A DNA stretch of 64,000 bases from Sweltsa coloradensis (taxonomy: Eukaryota; Arthropoda; Insecta; Plecoptera; Chloroperlidae): assembly GCA_024449915.1 (NCBI GenBank), contig JAMZAV010001054.1, positions 62,001 to 126,000 of the forward strand. Reading direction: 5' to 3'. Under the pieces are notes generated by a model. That model searched no databases. It had not been told where the DNA came from and was given only the letters and a program-made list of their open reading frames with translations. Both the position numbers and the translations under genes were made by a program. Positions 1-11,705 of the stretch are shown here, one piece after another (the stretch's first letter is position 1; every line of letters starts with the position of its first letter).

Positions 1-369
1 TGGCGCCACCCTCGTCAGATGGCCTGGGACTCATTTTAATAAATAAGAATAATGATAAATTAACTCCAATCACATTTATTATTATTTAATCAGTGACGGT
101 ATGAAGAACGTGAACTAGTAACTAGCCTAAGTTCCTTCTTTTGAAAAGGAACGAGGAACGTTTCAGTTCCTTTTTAGGCAGAAGAAACTTAACTTTTCAA
201 AGTTCCTTCACGTTCCGTGCCCAAGACTGGTTAACGCCCTCCCCCCGCCACTGACTGAGTACTGTTGTTTATCTAAAACTGTGTTCCAATTTAAAGTTAT
301 ATAGTCCTAGGCTTACTAAAAAATACTGGAGATTGCTAACGTTGATTTTTCATTAATTTCTTATTCTAG
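1..369 (+). other. APRT intron, 3' part
   Basis: Non-coding sequence ending in a pyrimidine-rich stretch and an AG acceptor at 368-369. Positions about 88-230 hold imperfect inverted copies of an 'AACGTGAA...GTTCC' motif, with GGAACG/CGTTCC repeats. That looks like a degraded MITE, but I could not fix its ends. No gene is visible here. Confidence 0.5.
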
Positions 370-448
370 GATGTATTTGAGGTTCAATCAGATAGTATCA
401 AAAAGGAAGAGAAAGTTCTGATTATCGACGATCTTCTTGCAACGGGAG
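370..448 (+). CDS. APRT: Adenine phosphoribosyltransferase, penultimate exon (PRPP-binding loop)
   Basis: APRT makes AMP and pyrophosphate from adenine and PRPP in the cytosol (purine salvage). The exon follows the AG at 368-369 and ends at GGA-G before GTAAGT. It encodes 26 residues plus one base. The sequence KVLIIDDLLATG is the type I phosphoribosyltransferase PRPP motif: hydrophobic strand, two acidic residues, then the ATGG loop, which is completed in the next exon. The preceding residues VFEVQSDSIKKEE match the strand and turn that come before the motif in animal APRT. Earlier exons lie left of the window. No frameshift or lost catalytic residue is seen. Confidence 0.92.
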
Positions 449-1708
449 GTAAGTTTCCTTCATGTACCAGTACTTTGCATTACCTGCTTAGGGATGTAGA
501 GGCACTGATAAAAACAGTCTATTTTTTGGGGGAAAACATTATTTTTTATTTTTTTATTCGTGACATGTGGTAAAATCTGCTATTTTGGAAAATTTTCAAT
601 TTTATTTTACCTTTATCCAAACTAAAAATATGTGCTTAGGCCTATTGTTAATTTTATTTTATTTTATTTTATTGCCACCAACAACAGAGTTACCTCCACA
701 AGTGCGATATAGGCATTTCATAAAATTAGCTACCGTAATACTAAAGCACAAAAAATAAAAATGATATCAAAAATCAAACAACATCTAAATATGTCTCAGG
801 TGCACAAAAGAACATTATACTAAACGAAATGCAAATAAAAAATAAACTATGACGATTACAAATGTTATAAACCTCAAGAACATATTTTGAAGAAATAGTT
901 TTTAAAACATTGAAAGTTTAGGTGATTAATGTCAAGATCAGGATGGATGACAACTAATTGGTTATACGTATGTTGGATCCGGTTAATGGGTGAATTACTA
1001 AAAATGTCTAGTCTGCTTCTGGGAAGATGAAAAGTCTGAAGGTTTCGTGTTAGTCTTGCAGGAACGTGAAAATGTACTGAATGAAGAAGCTGAGAGTCAA
1101 AATAATTGTGCAGAAGCTTATACAGAAATATTAGATCAAAAAACAAAAAAAAAAAAAAAAGCTTTTTAGCAGATAGATCACTAGCAAAACATTAATTTCA
1201 ACTGGGAATCTCCCATGGTGGGTTCCTTAAATGGACATTGAAGAGCAGCAAAGAAACGTTCTTTTGCAGCGTCTGTATGGACCGAGCATAGCAATGATTC
1301 GGAGTCCTAAATTATTTCTGCGTTCTCCGACGTCCATGTCGAGGACCAGGGGCGGATTTAATTGGCAGATTTAACGAGCCCCAGTCCAGTCCCCTCCGTG
1401 ATAATTTTCTTTTCTTATTTTCCATCAATATTAATTGTTGACATTTTCAGTAAAGGTGAAACAATGACTGACAAAGATTACCTGAAGCGAGTGTGAGTGG
1501 TCGAAGAGTTAGCGTTCAATCAGATTTGCAAGTTTCTAAGAAATAAGCGTTTGTAACCTTAAAGTACCGGTTCATCCAGTGAGTGTACCAGCGGACTTAA
1601 GAGTATAATATTATTATTCACAAGCACACTTTGAAGAGTCTATATTATGAATATCAGCAAAATGGCATTTCATGCATGTTTCACTGGATCGACTTTAAAG
1701 CGCATGTG

Positions 1709-4368
1709 CATCATAGATATTGAACCCCTATTGTAGGCTAGATTAGCAGTCTCCTATACCTCCGCACAGGCGCGAGCGTAGCAAATTGAAGAGTCAATCG
1801 GCCCATTTCAAGATGGCGATTTGGCGTTTTAATTTATGGTTTTTTAATGCAATAAAGTATTTTACGGGATTGTTTTGAGACATTACGGACTCTCCCTGAG
1901 TGGACTTAGGTCTTTTGGCAATGGTCATTCGAAGATAGATTCGTATCTTGAAGTCGATGCAGTTGGTCAGTGGTAGGAGAGCTGTGTATTTTTCATGAGC
2001 TGGTTCGAGGCTACTACTGAAGCAACTGGCTTAAATGTGTAAACCATAGATAAACTAATTAAATACTAATAATACAGAACGGGTTTGATTTAAATCAGAA
2101 ACTAGAGAAAATTTTGTTTTATTTCATAAAAAGAATCATGTGATTCAGTTAAGTTTAACAATTTTAATATAAAATCTATGTCAATCTATTTTTGTTAAAT
2201 TATAGAAAATGCCAAGTTCATATTTCGTCATTTTCGTATAATGCGTCACCCGGACATTTGTTTGGACCTGGTTCAAAAGATGTCACTGTGTGCTGTTCCC
2301 TGATTGGTTATTATAACGCTGCGATCGTGATTTGTATTGTTGAGGGGGTTAGTAGTTTGAGAAGTTGAGTTGGAAGATGTCGTGTTCGCGGCCGAGTTAG
2401 GCGATGTGTAAAACTTAGGAAAAGTTAACTAGGGAAAACGTTTTGAAGATAGGAATCGCGTGTTAAAAATCCGCGAAAGTGCTTATCGAGAACGAACGGC
2501 GATCTGCCTAGAAGAAATACAAGTAAACGTCTGTGAAATCAACGAGAACTGTAACCAACAGAGGTACATTTTACGAGTCTAGCAGAGACCAAGGATACGT
2601 GAGTGAACGAACTTTTGCATGCCTTAGGAGCATATTAATAAACCGACGGACTTGATAAAATACAGCATCGATAGCCAGAAAAGTTTAGAATCATTAATAG
2701 CCTAAGGGCCGAGAGTTAGTTGCGTTCCAGAAGATTCAAGACGGTTGTAGACGCGTAGCCTGGAGAATACGCCACGGGAAACGCAATCAAAGTTTGGTGG
2801 GTGGATTGCTACGAAATATAGATTGAAATATCACGAAAAGGAAATTGGTAGGGATAAAATCGTTTATAAATCCAAGTATAAGAAGTAAGAACATATAAGG
2901 AACGGTTATTGACAGGTCAATATCTTGGCAAAGTTTTAGTATTTGTGCAAATTGGTTTCGAAATCAATAAATGCAGATTATTTGAAATCCAAAATGGCAA
3001 ATTTTAGTTGCAAAGCGTTTGAAGTTGACATCAACAATAGTAAAAACGATGAACATCCGCGAGTGACTGAGCCACCGACGTCGAACGATTTGTATTGTTG
3101 ACAAAGACGCGTGAAGTCAGAACTGTGTCGATAAAAGCTGTCGTGTTTACATCATTAACTGTCTGACAGTTTACCGTGTGAAGAACTGGAGAACTTGTTT
3201 ACTGAACTCGGGATGCTGGTATCGGGCAAGTGTGTAACATTAGAACGTACGATCGGAGTTGGTTTATCTGAACGATAATTAAACGTAATTTTATCACCGC
3301 TCGAACAATATCAAGTGACAGTTGAACTTCGAAAGGAATCACAGCCGGGATACGAACTCAAGACAGGATCGTCGGTACAAGACTACGACAGTAAATACAT
3401 ACGCAGCAAGTACTGAACTACACGTCGAACTTCGTTGACTACATAGGGTTTCGATGGGAGTCGTGATCATTTGTGATGAGTATTAGAATAAATTTATTAC
3501 TAATTATATTGTCATAAACTTTCGGAAAACTTTACTGTTGTCCATCAGACCAAGAGATATCTTAGCTAGATATCCAATTCGCTGTTAGCCATCAGTACTG
3601 ATAGGTAGGTTTTTTGAAATGTATTCCTTGTCAATGAAGGAAATTCATTTGTGTTATACAATATAGCCCGTTCTGGTTTGACTTATTAACCGTTGATAGT
3701 CTGTTGTAATGTCATCCTAGATCTAGTTTAAATTATAAGTTGTATTTCAGAGATGTTTGTCTTCGATGTCTTACGATTTCTCAATTTTGTGGGTCTTGGT
3801 GAGTGATAGGAGGTTGATGTGAACTAGTTAGGGACCTTTAGACTTGAGTACCAGGTTCACGCCTAGGTAGGGTTTAAAATTCAAGTTTGAAGGATTTAGC
3901 CTTGATCAGTTGTTATTTATTCTCAATTAATATTTTAGTTCTAAGTGAGGTCAGAAATCGTGTTTCACTTTAATTAGGCGACCCATCGCCGAGTATGTTC
4001 TTGATCATTAAATCATATTTTCTGGAGCACAGCTATTTAGTGAGGTATCCAACGAGAGCCTATCGATTACCTGAGGGGTCGTAGGTTCGTTGTGTTACAG
4101 TTTGATATGGTTTTAGCTTGTGCAGCATGGTATTGAACAAACAGAAACAATACGAAGTTATTGCATAAGGGAATTTAGTAATCATTTGGTGTTAAAGGCT
4201 AGTATGCTTACCTGTCAACCTGGCGGCAATCTTGAGACCTATTTGGGCTACAAATTGCTCCCATTTGATTAACATGTAAACTGGAATTTCAAGATGGCTT
4301 CTAATTGTCACGGAAGTGGACCACCGACTGCTAATCTAGCCTACAATAGGGGTTCAATATCTATGATG
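1709..4368. mobile_element. DNA transposon with perfect 43-bp terminal inverted repeats
   Basis: Positions 1709-1751 and 4326-4368 are exact reverse complements over 43 bp, beginning CATCATAGATATTGAACCCC. The flanks CGCATGTG and TGCATGTT share GCATGT, so an 8-bp target duplication with two differences is possible. No reading frame over about 60 codons is found inside, so it is non-autonomous or its transposase has decayed beyond sight. The short element at 11706-12126 consists of the two ends of this one (about 1709-1858 and 4103-4368) without the middle. The superfamily is not assigned; an 8-bp duplication would suit hAT- or P-like elements. Confidence 0.8.
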
Positions 4369-4382
4369 TGCATGTTTCTAAA

Positions 4383-4450
4383 CTAGGGAAACGCCAAAGT
4401 CGTTGTTAGACGAGTGAGTGAGCCGTATGTTGAGTACCTGGTATAACATT
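4383..4450 (-). mobile_element. Helentron-like 3' end (terminal hairpin)
   Basis: Read on the - strand this ends in hairpin arms AACG/CGTT, then TCCCTAG, followed by T. The subterminal box is CTCACTCGTCTAA (5' to 3' on the - strand). It lies only 14 bp from the right end of the 43-bp-TIR element. The 5' end was not located; the LINE may have disrupted this copy. Confidence 0.5.
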
Positions 4451-4661
4451 CCTTTTCTTCCCCATACCTTAGCCTAGCCTATCATAGGCTAGAGTAGAGC
4501 ATTATGGCCTTACAGTTGATGCGCCCTTATACCAACTACACTTAAAACCCCTATTATTTTTACCAATATATATACTAAACACCCTTTTCCAACATTCGTC
4601 GGGTCGGGGGGTGATGAGTCACCAGTTTCTCGGGCTATCTTCTAGTGCTTGCTAGCCAGGC

Positions 4662-5834
4662 TCAGCACCCCTCATCTTCTTCCTCGTTTTCTTCCATAAC
4701 CGGCATTTCTAATAATTCTCTCCACTTCTTCCTGTCCTCCCAGAGTCTTTCTTCATTAACCCTATCCCATGTTTTCCCTCTTTCTTCGACGCTTCGCGTT
4801 ATTTGGTCCCGCCATCTATCTCTTGGCCGGCCAACTCTTCGTACTCCCCCACATGTACGTTCAAATTCTTGTCTTGGGATTCTGTCTTGCTTCATTCTTC
4901 TTGCATGTCCATACCACCTGAGTCTTTCTCTTCCTATTTTATCTCGTAGACTTTCCACTCCTAATTTGTTTCTTGTTGTTATGCTTCGTACCTTGTCTAG
5001 TTTTGTTATGCCCACCGCACTTCTTAGGAATTTCATCTCTGCTGCTTGCAGTCTGCTCTCTTCCTTTCCTCCTATTGTCCATGCCACTGATGCATATGAC
5101 AAAATTGGGAGAAAGTACATTTTGTATAATATCATTTTACATCTGTTTGATATTTCCTCTTTCCATAGTAGGCCTAGTTTTCGTACGCTTTGGTAGAATT
5201 TGTGTGCTAGTATGATTCTTCTTGATATTTCTGCTGTTATTTTGGCATCCTTTGTCCGAATACTTCCCAGGTATTTGAATTCTTCTGCAATTGACAGCTC
5301 TTCTCCACGTAGTGTGACTTTTTTCTGGTTCGGTTTAATTTTCTTGGTTACTATTAACATCTCACTCTTTTCAATACTTATTTTCATGTTAAATTCCTGT
5401 GTTTCCTCATTCCACTTATCTATACTTTCCTGGACTTCTTCAATGGAATCTCCCCATCTCACTATATCGTCGGCAAATATCATCGTCTTTGACATTTTGC
5501 TTTCGGTTGGTTCTACTTTTCTTAGTATGGCATCCATTACAATGGCGAACAGTGTAGGAGACATCACACTGCCTTGTCGTAGACCACTGTTTATTTCGAA
5601 CCAGGTCGTTCTACCCAGTGGTGTTTGTACGCAGCTCTTGCTTATGGCATATGTACTTTGGATTCTTGCCACTAGACTCTTTTCCACTCCTGTAGCTTTT
5701 AGGCATTCCCATACTTTAGCTCTTGGGGCACTGTCATATGCCTTTTCTAGGTCCAGGAAGACCATATACATTTCTTCTCCTTGTTCCCATTTTTTTCCCC
5801 ATGATTTGTCTGAGTGCAAATATGTCTCCCACAT
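4662..5834 (-). CDS. LINE reverse transcriptase, C-terminal 390 residues
   Basis: An open frame of 390 codons encoding the palm and thumb of a non-LTR retrotransposon reverse transcriptase. Visible motifs, in order: FLDLEKAYD (first catalytic Asp), GLRQGSVMSP, the catalytic FADD box (Phe in place of the usual Tyr), then the 'EEFKYLGS' thumb strand. Near the C-terminus come RLRWYGHARRM and GRPRDRWRDQI, seen in many LINE ORF2 tails. The endonuclease and N-terminal part are absent, so the copy is 5'-truncated. Its apparent Met lies inside a tRNA-like sequence to which it is fused at 5824-5834. It sits antisense in the APRT intron. The clade is not assigned. The frame is intact, suggesting a fairly young copy. 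Confidence 0.88.
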   Translation of the reverse strand: MWETYLHSDKSWGKKWEQGEEMYMVFLDLEKAYDSAPRAKVWECLKATGVEKSLVARIQSTYAISKSCVQTPLGRTTWFEINSGLRQGSVMSPTLFAIVMDAILRKVEPTESKMSKTMIFADDIVRWGDSIEEVQESIDKWNEETQEFNMKISIEKSEMLIVTKKIKPNQKKVTLRGEELSIAEEFKYLGSIRTKDAKITAEISRRIILAHKFYQSVRKLGLLWKEEISNRCKMILYKMYFLPILSYASVAWTIGGKEESRLQAAEMKFLRSAVGITKLDKVRSITTRNKLGVESLRDKIGRERLRWYGHARRMKQDRIPRQEFERTCGGVRRVGRPRDRWRDQITRSVEERGKTWDRVNEERLWEDRKKWRELLEMPVMEENEEEDEGC

Positions 5835-6034
5835 TTTGGGTATAATGGCGCCTTAGCCAACTAGACTAGGGAAACACCAAATTCGCTGTTAGACGAGTGA
5901 GCATATAATTATCAATTTTAAATGCAAATGTTCCCGGGTACTCAACACATGACTAGCTCACTCGTCTAACAGCGAATTTGATGTTTCCCTAGTCTAGTTG
6001 GCTAAGGCGCCATTATACCCAAAATGTGGGAGAC
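5824..6034. repeat. 79-bp inverted duplication carrying a tRNA-like head
   Basis: 5824-5902 and 5956-6034 are near-perfect reverse complements around a 53-bp loop. Each arm holds a Helentron-like 3' hairpin (AACA/TGTT then TCCCTAG) followed by a tRNA-like start (GTTGGCTAAGGCGCC). The right arm continues into GGGTTCAAACCC (a B-box) at about 6037-6048. The left arm instead runs straight into the LINE at 5823. Both arms break at the same GGGAGAC. Confidence 0.85.
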
Positions 6035-6557
6035 CTGGGTTCAAACCCTCGGTCGAAAAAGATTTTTTTATTTCTGGATTGTATTTAAAAAATTATAAAA
6101 CATGTTTTGAAATGCATACAATACTATGGAAAACATAGCCAGCCAGTACGAAATACGAGTAAAGATTGCAAGGTTTACTCAATGTCCCAGCAGAATTTAG
6201 GGGAACCTTGGTCTCTCCATATTCGATATACTACCTTGATTACTGCTATGCATGTAATCACGGCCTACCAAAAATTATTTGATAAAATGACTTCAAGAAA
6301 AAGCATTGTTGATAAAATGAAACCTACACATTTCAAGCATATTTTTCCATTCATTGTTTCTTGTGGGTTTAAATCGAAATGGATTGCGCTCATTTTGTTA
6401 GCAGTTCTAAGTTACCGGGTCGCGGATGTCTGTTTAAAATTTCAGTTCGATCTATTTGGCCGTTTGGCCGTATGAGCCCGGACAAACAGAATTAATCACG
6501 ACAAGGACCGATCGAGTAGCGTTATAAAATCCTCATTCGCTTCGCTCACTCGTCTAA
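5866..6557 (-). mobile_element. Helentron-like non-autonomous element, rearranged
   Basis: The - strand starts TTAGACGAGTGAGCGAAGCG at 6557 and can be read to the hairpin and CTAG terminus at 5866. The tRNA-like sequence and a second terminus (+ strand, CTAG at 5989-5992) lie inside it. The composite may therefore be a palindromic rearrangement rather than one insertion. Confidence 0.45.
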
Positions 6558-6792
6558 TTAAAAAAAAATGAGTTATTTTACAGTATGCAGGTAGAGGTTA
6601 CTTAATTGTATCTTATGGAACGGTAGGTTATTTCAAATCCTGCAGTTCCATATTTCCATGGTGCAATTTTTATGAGGAAAATCTCTTTGTTTGTACTAGG
6701 CTTATGTACCTAAAATCATGACATATCTGAATTCAATGGTTTTAAAGGTTATCTGAAAATGCCAATAATATTGGAGTTGCAGTTTGTTTGTA

Positions 6793-7235
6793 ATGGCTTG
6801 CTGGCCTCGTGCTGAGCGTCTCTGGACTCTCTGCTTCCCATGCAGAAGGTCCAGGGTTCGATTCCCGCTATAGGCAGAAGTTTTTTAACTTCTGATTTGA
6901 ACTTAAGTTCATTAGTTCTTGGGTTAGGAATTTGTATATGGTGACTTTGGAGCTGTCCTAACAACAAGGCACATAATAAATTCAAAGTTGTTCTGAATCG
7001 GCCTTGTTGATTCTGGCGTTGATCGCGGATGTTTGTACTGTCCATACTATGTACTGTAATTGCTATATTTCCTATTAAAAATATTGATCTTTGGTTGGTT
7101 ATCGCAAACTCGTCGATTGCGTCGGGGCCTACAGGGTTGGCTGGGTTGCTTTGGTTTTATGTCCCCCACTGAAAATCAGTTAAATATGATTGAGTGGGTA
7201 GGTAGGCCTACTCTTAATACAAATTTATTTTATTT
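6793..7235 (+). mobile_element. tRNA-derived SINE
   Basis: The head holds an anticodon-arm-like stem (CTGC...GCAG around TTCCCAT) and a perfect B-box, GGGTTCGATTCCC, at 6853-6865. This resembles a tRNA-Gly-type ancestor. The body matches 31090-31519 on the other strand along nearly its whole length, including 'CCCCCACTGAAAATCAG' near the 3' end. The A-box region here is degraded by an insertion, so this copy is likely inactive. Small open frames across it are not genes. Confidence 0.8.
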
Positions 7236-7821
7236 CAATTATTTAAAGCTAACAGGCAAAAAACATTATAGGCCTAGGCCTACAAAAATACAATCAAATC
7301 GTAAATGAAGGCTACATTTTCACAAGAGATTTTGATTGAACAATTTGCAGCATAGGGCCTATCTCAGTTGAAAGGTTTCAAAATATGTATCCTGCAAATT
7401 TAATCAAGGTTGGAGTAGCCGTTTGTCCGGTAGAGAGCGAAAAATCAGACAAAAGTTGTACTAATAATTGAAAAAAATCATCAAAGAAAGTTTTTTTGAC
7501 TGTACCAAAAAGTGGCAGTTGAGATTAGAGATTTTCAAGGTCCCCTAAAATTAATGTAGGCCCTAATCAAGATTAGAGTAGCCGCTTGTCCAACAGAGTA
7601 AACAATTGGACAAAAAACACCCGATCTCTTTTTCTCGGGGAAATCAGATTTAAGTTTTCGCTACGTGCATCCAATCATTGAAAATAAAATTACAATCATT
7701 AGCCTGGTAGTCAAAAACATAAAGATAAGGAACCTCATTGGTGATCTGGTCGGCCTCGAGTTTAACAAAACTACCATTTGTATGCTGGACAACATTTTTT
7801 TACATTTTGCTGACAACTAAA

Positions 7822-8160
7822 CTAGGGAAGCGCCAAAGTCGTTGTTAAACGAGTGAGTATGTCTTCTTACAAGACAGTTTTACCTTTTTCTGTGAAGACA
7901 ATTGTGTTACATACATCTCTTCTCGTAACATAAACCAAAAATATCACAAAAATATTGACTTGAAAATCTTTAAAAAATCGTAAAAGTGCGTTATTCATGA
8001 GAAATATTTATTTGATTCTACCCAAAAACTTGGCAGATCTAAGTTCAGAGGTTTCAAAGGTTCCAAATCACAAATCTCATCAAGATCGCATATGCCGTTT
8101 GCCTGGTAGAGAGCAAACAAACTGTTAAAAGAGCTATTTTTCTTGCTTTGCTCATCCAAT
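7822..8160 (-). mobile_element. Helentron-like non-autonomous element (339 bp)
   Basis: The - strand starts ATTGGATGAGCAAAGCAAG (8160) and ends with a hairpin (AACG/CGCT, one wobble) plus TCCCTAG at 7822, followed by T. The interior shares the phrase read on the + strand as 'CATCAAGATCGCATATGCCG' with the copies at 9429, 29525, 31524 and 48814. Confidence 0.65.
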
Positions 8161-8656
8161 AATTGAGCCAAAAGGGAAGGTTTAGTTAGCGTCATCGTTT
8201 GCAGAAGGGTGTGATGGCTGGTTTTACAGTACCATATGTTCCAAAATAGGACATTTCATATAGAACCTTCATTCATATATATATAATAATGTTTAACCTT
8301 GGTTTTGTAGTAGGCGACTATGATGCTGTTATGTTAGTACTATAGACAGAAATTAAAAATGGCGGTGGAGGCACATTTTTAATGTCTGTCTAAAGTACTA
8401 ACTAACTAATGTATATATATCAAAATATTATTTATCAAATAAAATGAGATACATATTTGTATTCAGGATGATTTATTAGCTGTAAAGCTAATAATATACT
8501 TCAATCAAATTCATGCAAATAAAGTATGTAGCCTGTTGCCGTTGGTTCATTATCATAAACATGTTCTACTCTGTAGCTGTTGGATCCTATCCCAACATTC
8601 AAAACCTACTCCAACTGATTGGAACCCATTTCAAAGTTTGTGTTATTTCTCAACAG

Positions 8657-8793
8657 GGAGTTTGACTGCAGCATGCAAGTTAGTGAACCAGCTTGGAGCT
8701 CAAGTCATTGAATGCTTAGTGATCCTTGAAATTGAAGAATTGGAAGGAAGAAAAAAGATTCCAGCTCCAGTATATTCCTTAATTAAAATATAG
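8657..8793 (+). CDS. APRT: Adenine phosphoribosyltransferase, last coding exon
   Basis: The acceptor CAG at 8654-8656 restores the phase left by the exon at 370-448 (Gly codon G|GG). The 45 residues GSLTAACKLVNQLGAQVIEC... to YSLIKI and TAG at 8791-8793 match the APRT C-terminus: helix after the PRPP loop, the 'CLVILEIEELEGRKKI' strand-turn, and a final 'YSL' near the end. This exon plus the previous one give about 72 of the usual ~180 residues. A candidate polyadenylation signal AATAAA lies at 8980-8985. The gene converges on TBC1D31, whose stop is 10 kb to the right. Confidence 0.93.
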
Positions 8794-9428
8794 CATTTGT
8801 TTACATTTAGTCTATGTTGTTTATTAACATGTAATTGTAATACACTACAGATTTGCATTCCAATAATATTTTTATTACCTATATAAATTACACACTTATA
8901 AACTGAATAATATTTTTTTAATTTTTATTAATTTGTCTCCAATACATTCCTGAATATTTGGGAAATCTACGGACATTGAAATAAATTTAATATCAGAACA
9001 ACTTTCAAATCATCTAATACTCTTAGCATATTAAGTTATTAACTAAAGCCAAACCTGTCCATGTTTGTCAATATAAAAAATAAAACACTGGTTTACAATG
9101 CCATTCCATGCAATAGTGGTGACACCTACTTTGGAGAATCATAACGGCCTTTAAACATTCAAACTCGCTAACATTAAACTAATGTAAATAAGAAACTTTC
9201 TGCCACTTCATTGCTATCCAAAGTCCAAACATTGCAAAAGTCGTGAATACCAATCATGCAATCAATAAAATTAAAATGGCATGAAACAACAATTTAAATG
9301 AGGAGGATATTTTGAAGAGATCAATCAATGAAGCCGCCATAATAAATAGTCATTCAAATGCAATCACTAACGCTATCAGTCATCCAAGATGATCTACCAC
9401 AATCAGTGCTGAATAATATTTTGATTAA
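8794..9428. other. APRT 3' flank
   Basis: AT-rich sequence with no recognisable gene or repeat boundary. It probably contains the APRT 3' UTR up to about 9 kb. Confidence 0.4.
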
Positions 9429-9989
9429 CTACGAAAACGCTAGAGTCCCGCCGCGTTGATGGATGAGCTTTTTTGTAAGTTTTTTGTTTGCGTAGGACCA
9501 CTTTTCCTTTGCAAGTGCTTTTTGAATGCATAAGGTGATTGTTGTCAAGTTTCTATTGTTACTTGTTAATTGTTTTTATAAACTTCAAAAAAACTCATAT
9601 TAAAACCTTTATTCTATGGATTCTGGCTAACTTTTTCAACTTTTTCTTTCAAAAAGCAATACATCACCCTAACCGTAATGTCCATGTGAAATATGAATGT
9701 TGTAGCCCCACTTGTTTGGTCAGAATTGGCCCAAATGTCACGAAAATATTGTGCTAAAAATCGAAGAAAAAAATTGTAAAAGTACGATATTCATGAGAAA
9801 TATTTCTTCGATTGTACCCAAAAACAATACAGCTCTAGGTTCAGAGATTTCGAAGGTCCCCTCAAATTTTCAGCAAGATCATATATGCCGTTTACCCGGT
9901 AGAGAGCAAACAAACAGACAAAAAAAAAACACCCGAGCTAAATTTTTTGGGGGTCAGTGAAATTGAAGTCCTTGCTTCGCTCATCCAAT
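9429..9989 (-). mobile_element. Helentron-like non-autonomous element (561 bp)
   Basis: The - strand begins ATTGGATGAGCGAAGC at 9989 and ends with hairpin arms AACGC/GCGTT, then TTCGTAG (a one-base variant of TTCCTAG), at 9429. Its interior is nearly the same as that of the copy at 48814-49592. Small frames inside are chance translations. Confidence 0.7.
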
Positions 9990-11705
9990 GAAGCAAAGGC
10001 TGTAAACAGAAGATGATGGAGAGAACTTGAAGAAGCTTGAATAGCTTGGAAATATTGTTGATCAAAATAAATTTGTTAATGTTTAAAAAGTGTGTAATTT
10101 ATATATAATTTTATTCAGATCAATAAGTTCTGCAACCAGAAAATATTTTTACTGTTTTATACTCTTTGTACTGTTATTAAAGTATGTACACTTATAAATG
10201 ACTGAACTAAGGCTGATCAATTTATATGTAGGTGCCGTTAGGGCGCCGCAGCCAAGCCGCGGTGCGCTACACACTCAAGCACCTTATACACCAAGCAGAG
10301 TTGGGGTGATTTCGAGGTGTTACCCAGCCGTCATGTAACGTGATGTGAACTTGAAAACTATCACAATCGAGGGATTTAGGTACCTGACAACACATGCCAA
10401 ATTTTATTGGGGTACGACCATTCCTTCTTGGTGAAAAAATGTCTTCAAACATGCTCAAAATCACTTTAAGGATGTTAGCTACTGCTAGCTACTGCTACTG
10501 CCTACTGCTAACATCTAATACGTCGGCCCGCGATTCTGACCAGACGGGTGGGGCTACAATGTTCATATTTTACATGGACATTAAGGTTATAGAATGATAG
10601 TCTCTTTTGAAAAAAAAAGTTGAAAAAGTTTGTTGGAAGGCTTCCAAATAAAGGTTTTAAAATAAGCCTTAAACACTTGGCATATAATCAACAAGTAACC
10701 ATAGTTACTTGACACTTGTTGACGGTATAAGCAGAGTTAGGCGGGAAAGTGCGATACGTAAACAAATGGCGGACATTTAAAAATTTTCTTCTTTGTGTGG
10801 AACGAGAAAAGGTGTCATTATACTCTCATAAAACAAATCAGAAACCGTCCCTGGCCTAGGCCCAGATGTGGAAAATTATTTATAATGCAAAAGTGTAGGT
10901 CTAAAGTTCCATTTGGCTATAGGACTAGATAAAATTATTACTTACATTACATGTTTGACAAGCCTAGCCAACCCTAGGCCAGCACAACATAGTTCTGGGC
11001 CCCTATTCAGTAACTTCACGGGTTCAACTCTGTCACGGGACCGACTCTGTAGTAACAGTAATCGTTCCGGTTGTTGTTGGTCGAGGTCGAAAGGTATGAT
11101 TTACATGGCCGTGGACGGCCAAATGTGAACAAATGATTCGCAGTCAGTTGTCAAATATTCGAAATGACATAGATGTGTGTATTATTTCCAATCGGGGAGA
11201 AATTGGATTTAAATGGTATAATTTCATGAGAAAAGGGAACGCACGGGACTTTTAGGGGTAGGCCCTTACTAGAGGTTGGTTTTCTTTGAGCATACTATTG
11301 TTATTCGTTTGAGAAAGTTAATAATCTGGTTGTGTTTACGTGTAGGCCAAGGCTTATCATCCACCATTTTATACAAATATAACCGAGTCGGACTCGGTTG
11401 TCACGGATTATATCGCAACGATATCGACCTCAACTGGGTCGATCACTTACAACAGAGACGATTACCGTTGGAAACGCCCGGGTCCAACTCCGTCAGAGTT
11501 ATAGAATCGCAGTCCAGATATGAACTTGCTCAACTGTTTGTTTACATAATTGCAACAAACAATCAAATCATTTCATACAACTTGTCTTTCGATTGGCCTG
11601 CGTTTATGAAGGCACTGCCATCTAGAATAAATATAGAACTTTTTCGAGCTCTTTGCTATACGCAAATCTTTTTAAAGTGTTTGGATTTCGTGATACTCTT
11701 TCAAC

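Larger units (their letters stand above)
449..8656 (+). other. APRT last intron (8.2 kb), a transposon reservoir
   Basis: The intron runs from GTAAGT at 449 to the CAG acceptor at 8654-8656. Phase is kept: one base of a Gly codon before it, two after. It holds the 43-bp-TIR element, a LINE, a palindromic tRNA-like/Helentron-like patch, a SINE and a 339-bp Helentron-like copy. The stretches 449-1708, 6558-6792, 7236-7821 and 8161-8656 show no gene. At 7420-7610 there are two weak repeats of a 'GTAGCCGNTTGTCC' motif related to the Helentron-like interior. Confidence 0.8.

Noticed and set aside
4645..5856. Long + strand frames opposite the LINE
   Set aside because: They are antisense to a clear reverse transcriptase and have low-complexity Ser/Leu/Phe composition.
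6830..6870. Possible functional tRNA gene
   Set aside because: B-box and anticodon-like arm are present, but the acceptor and D arms do not fold and the same sequence is repeated as a SINE.
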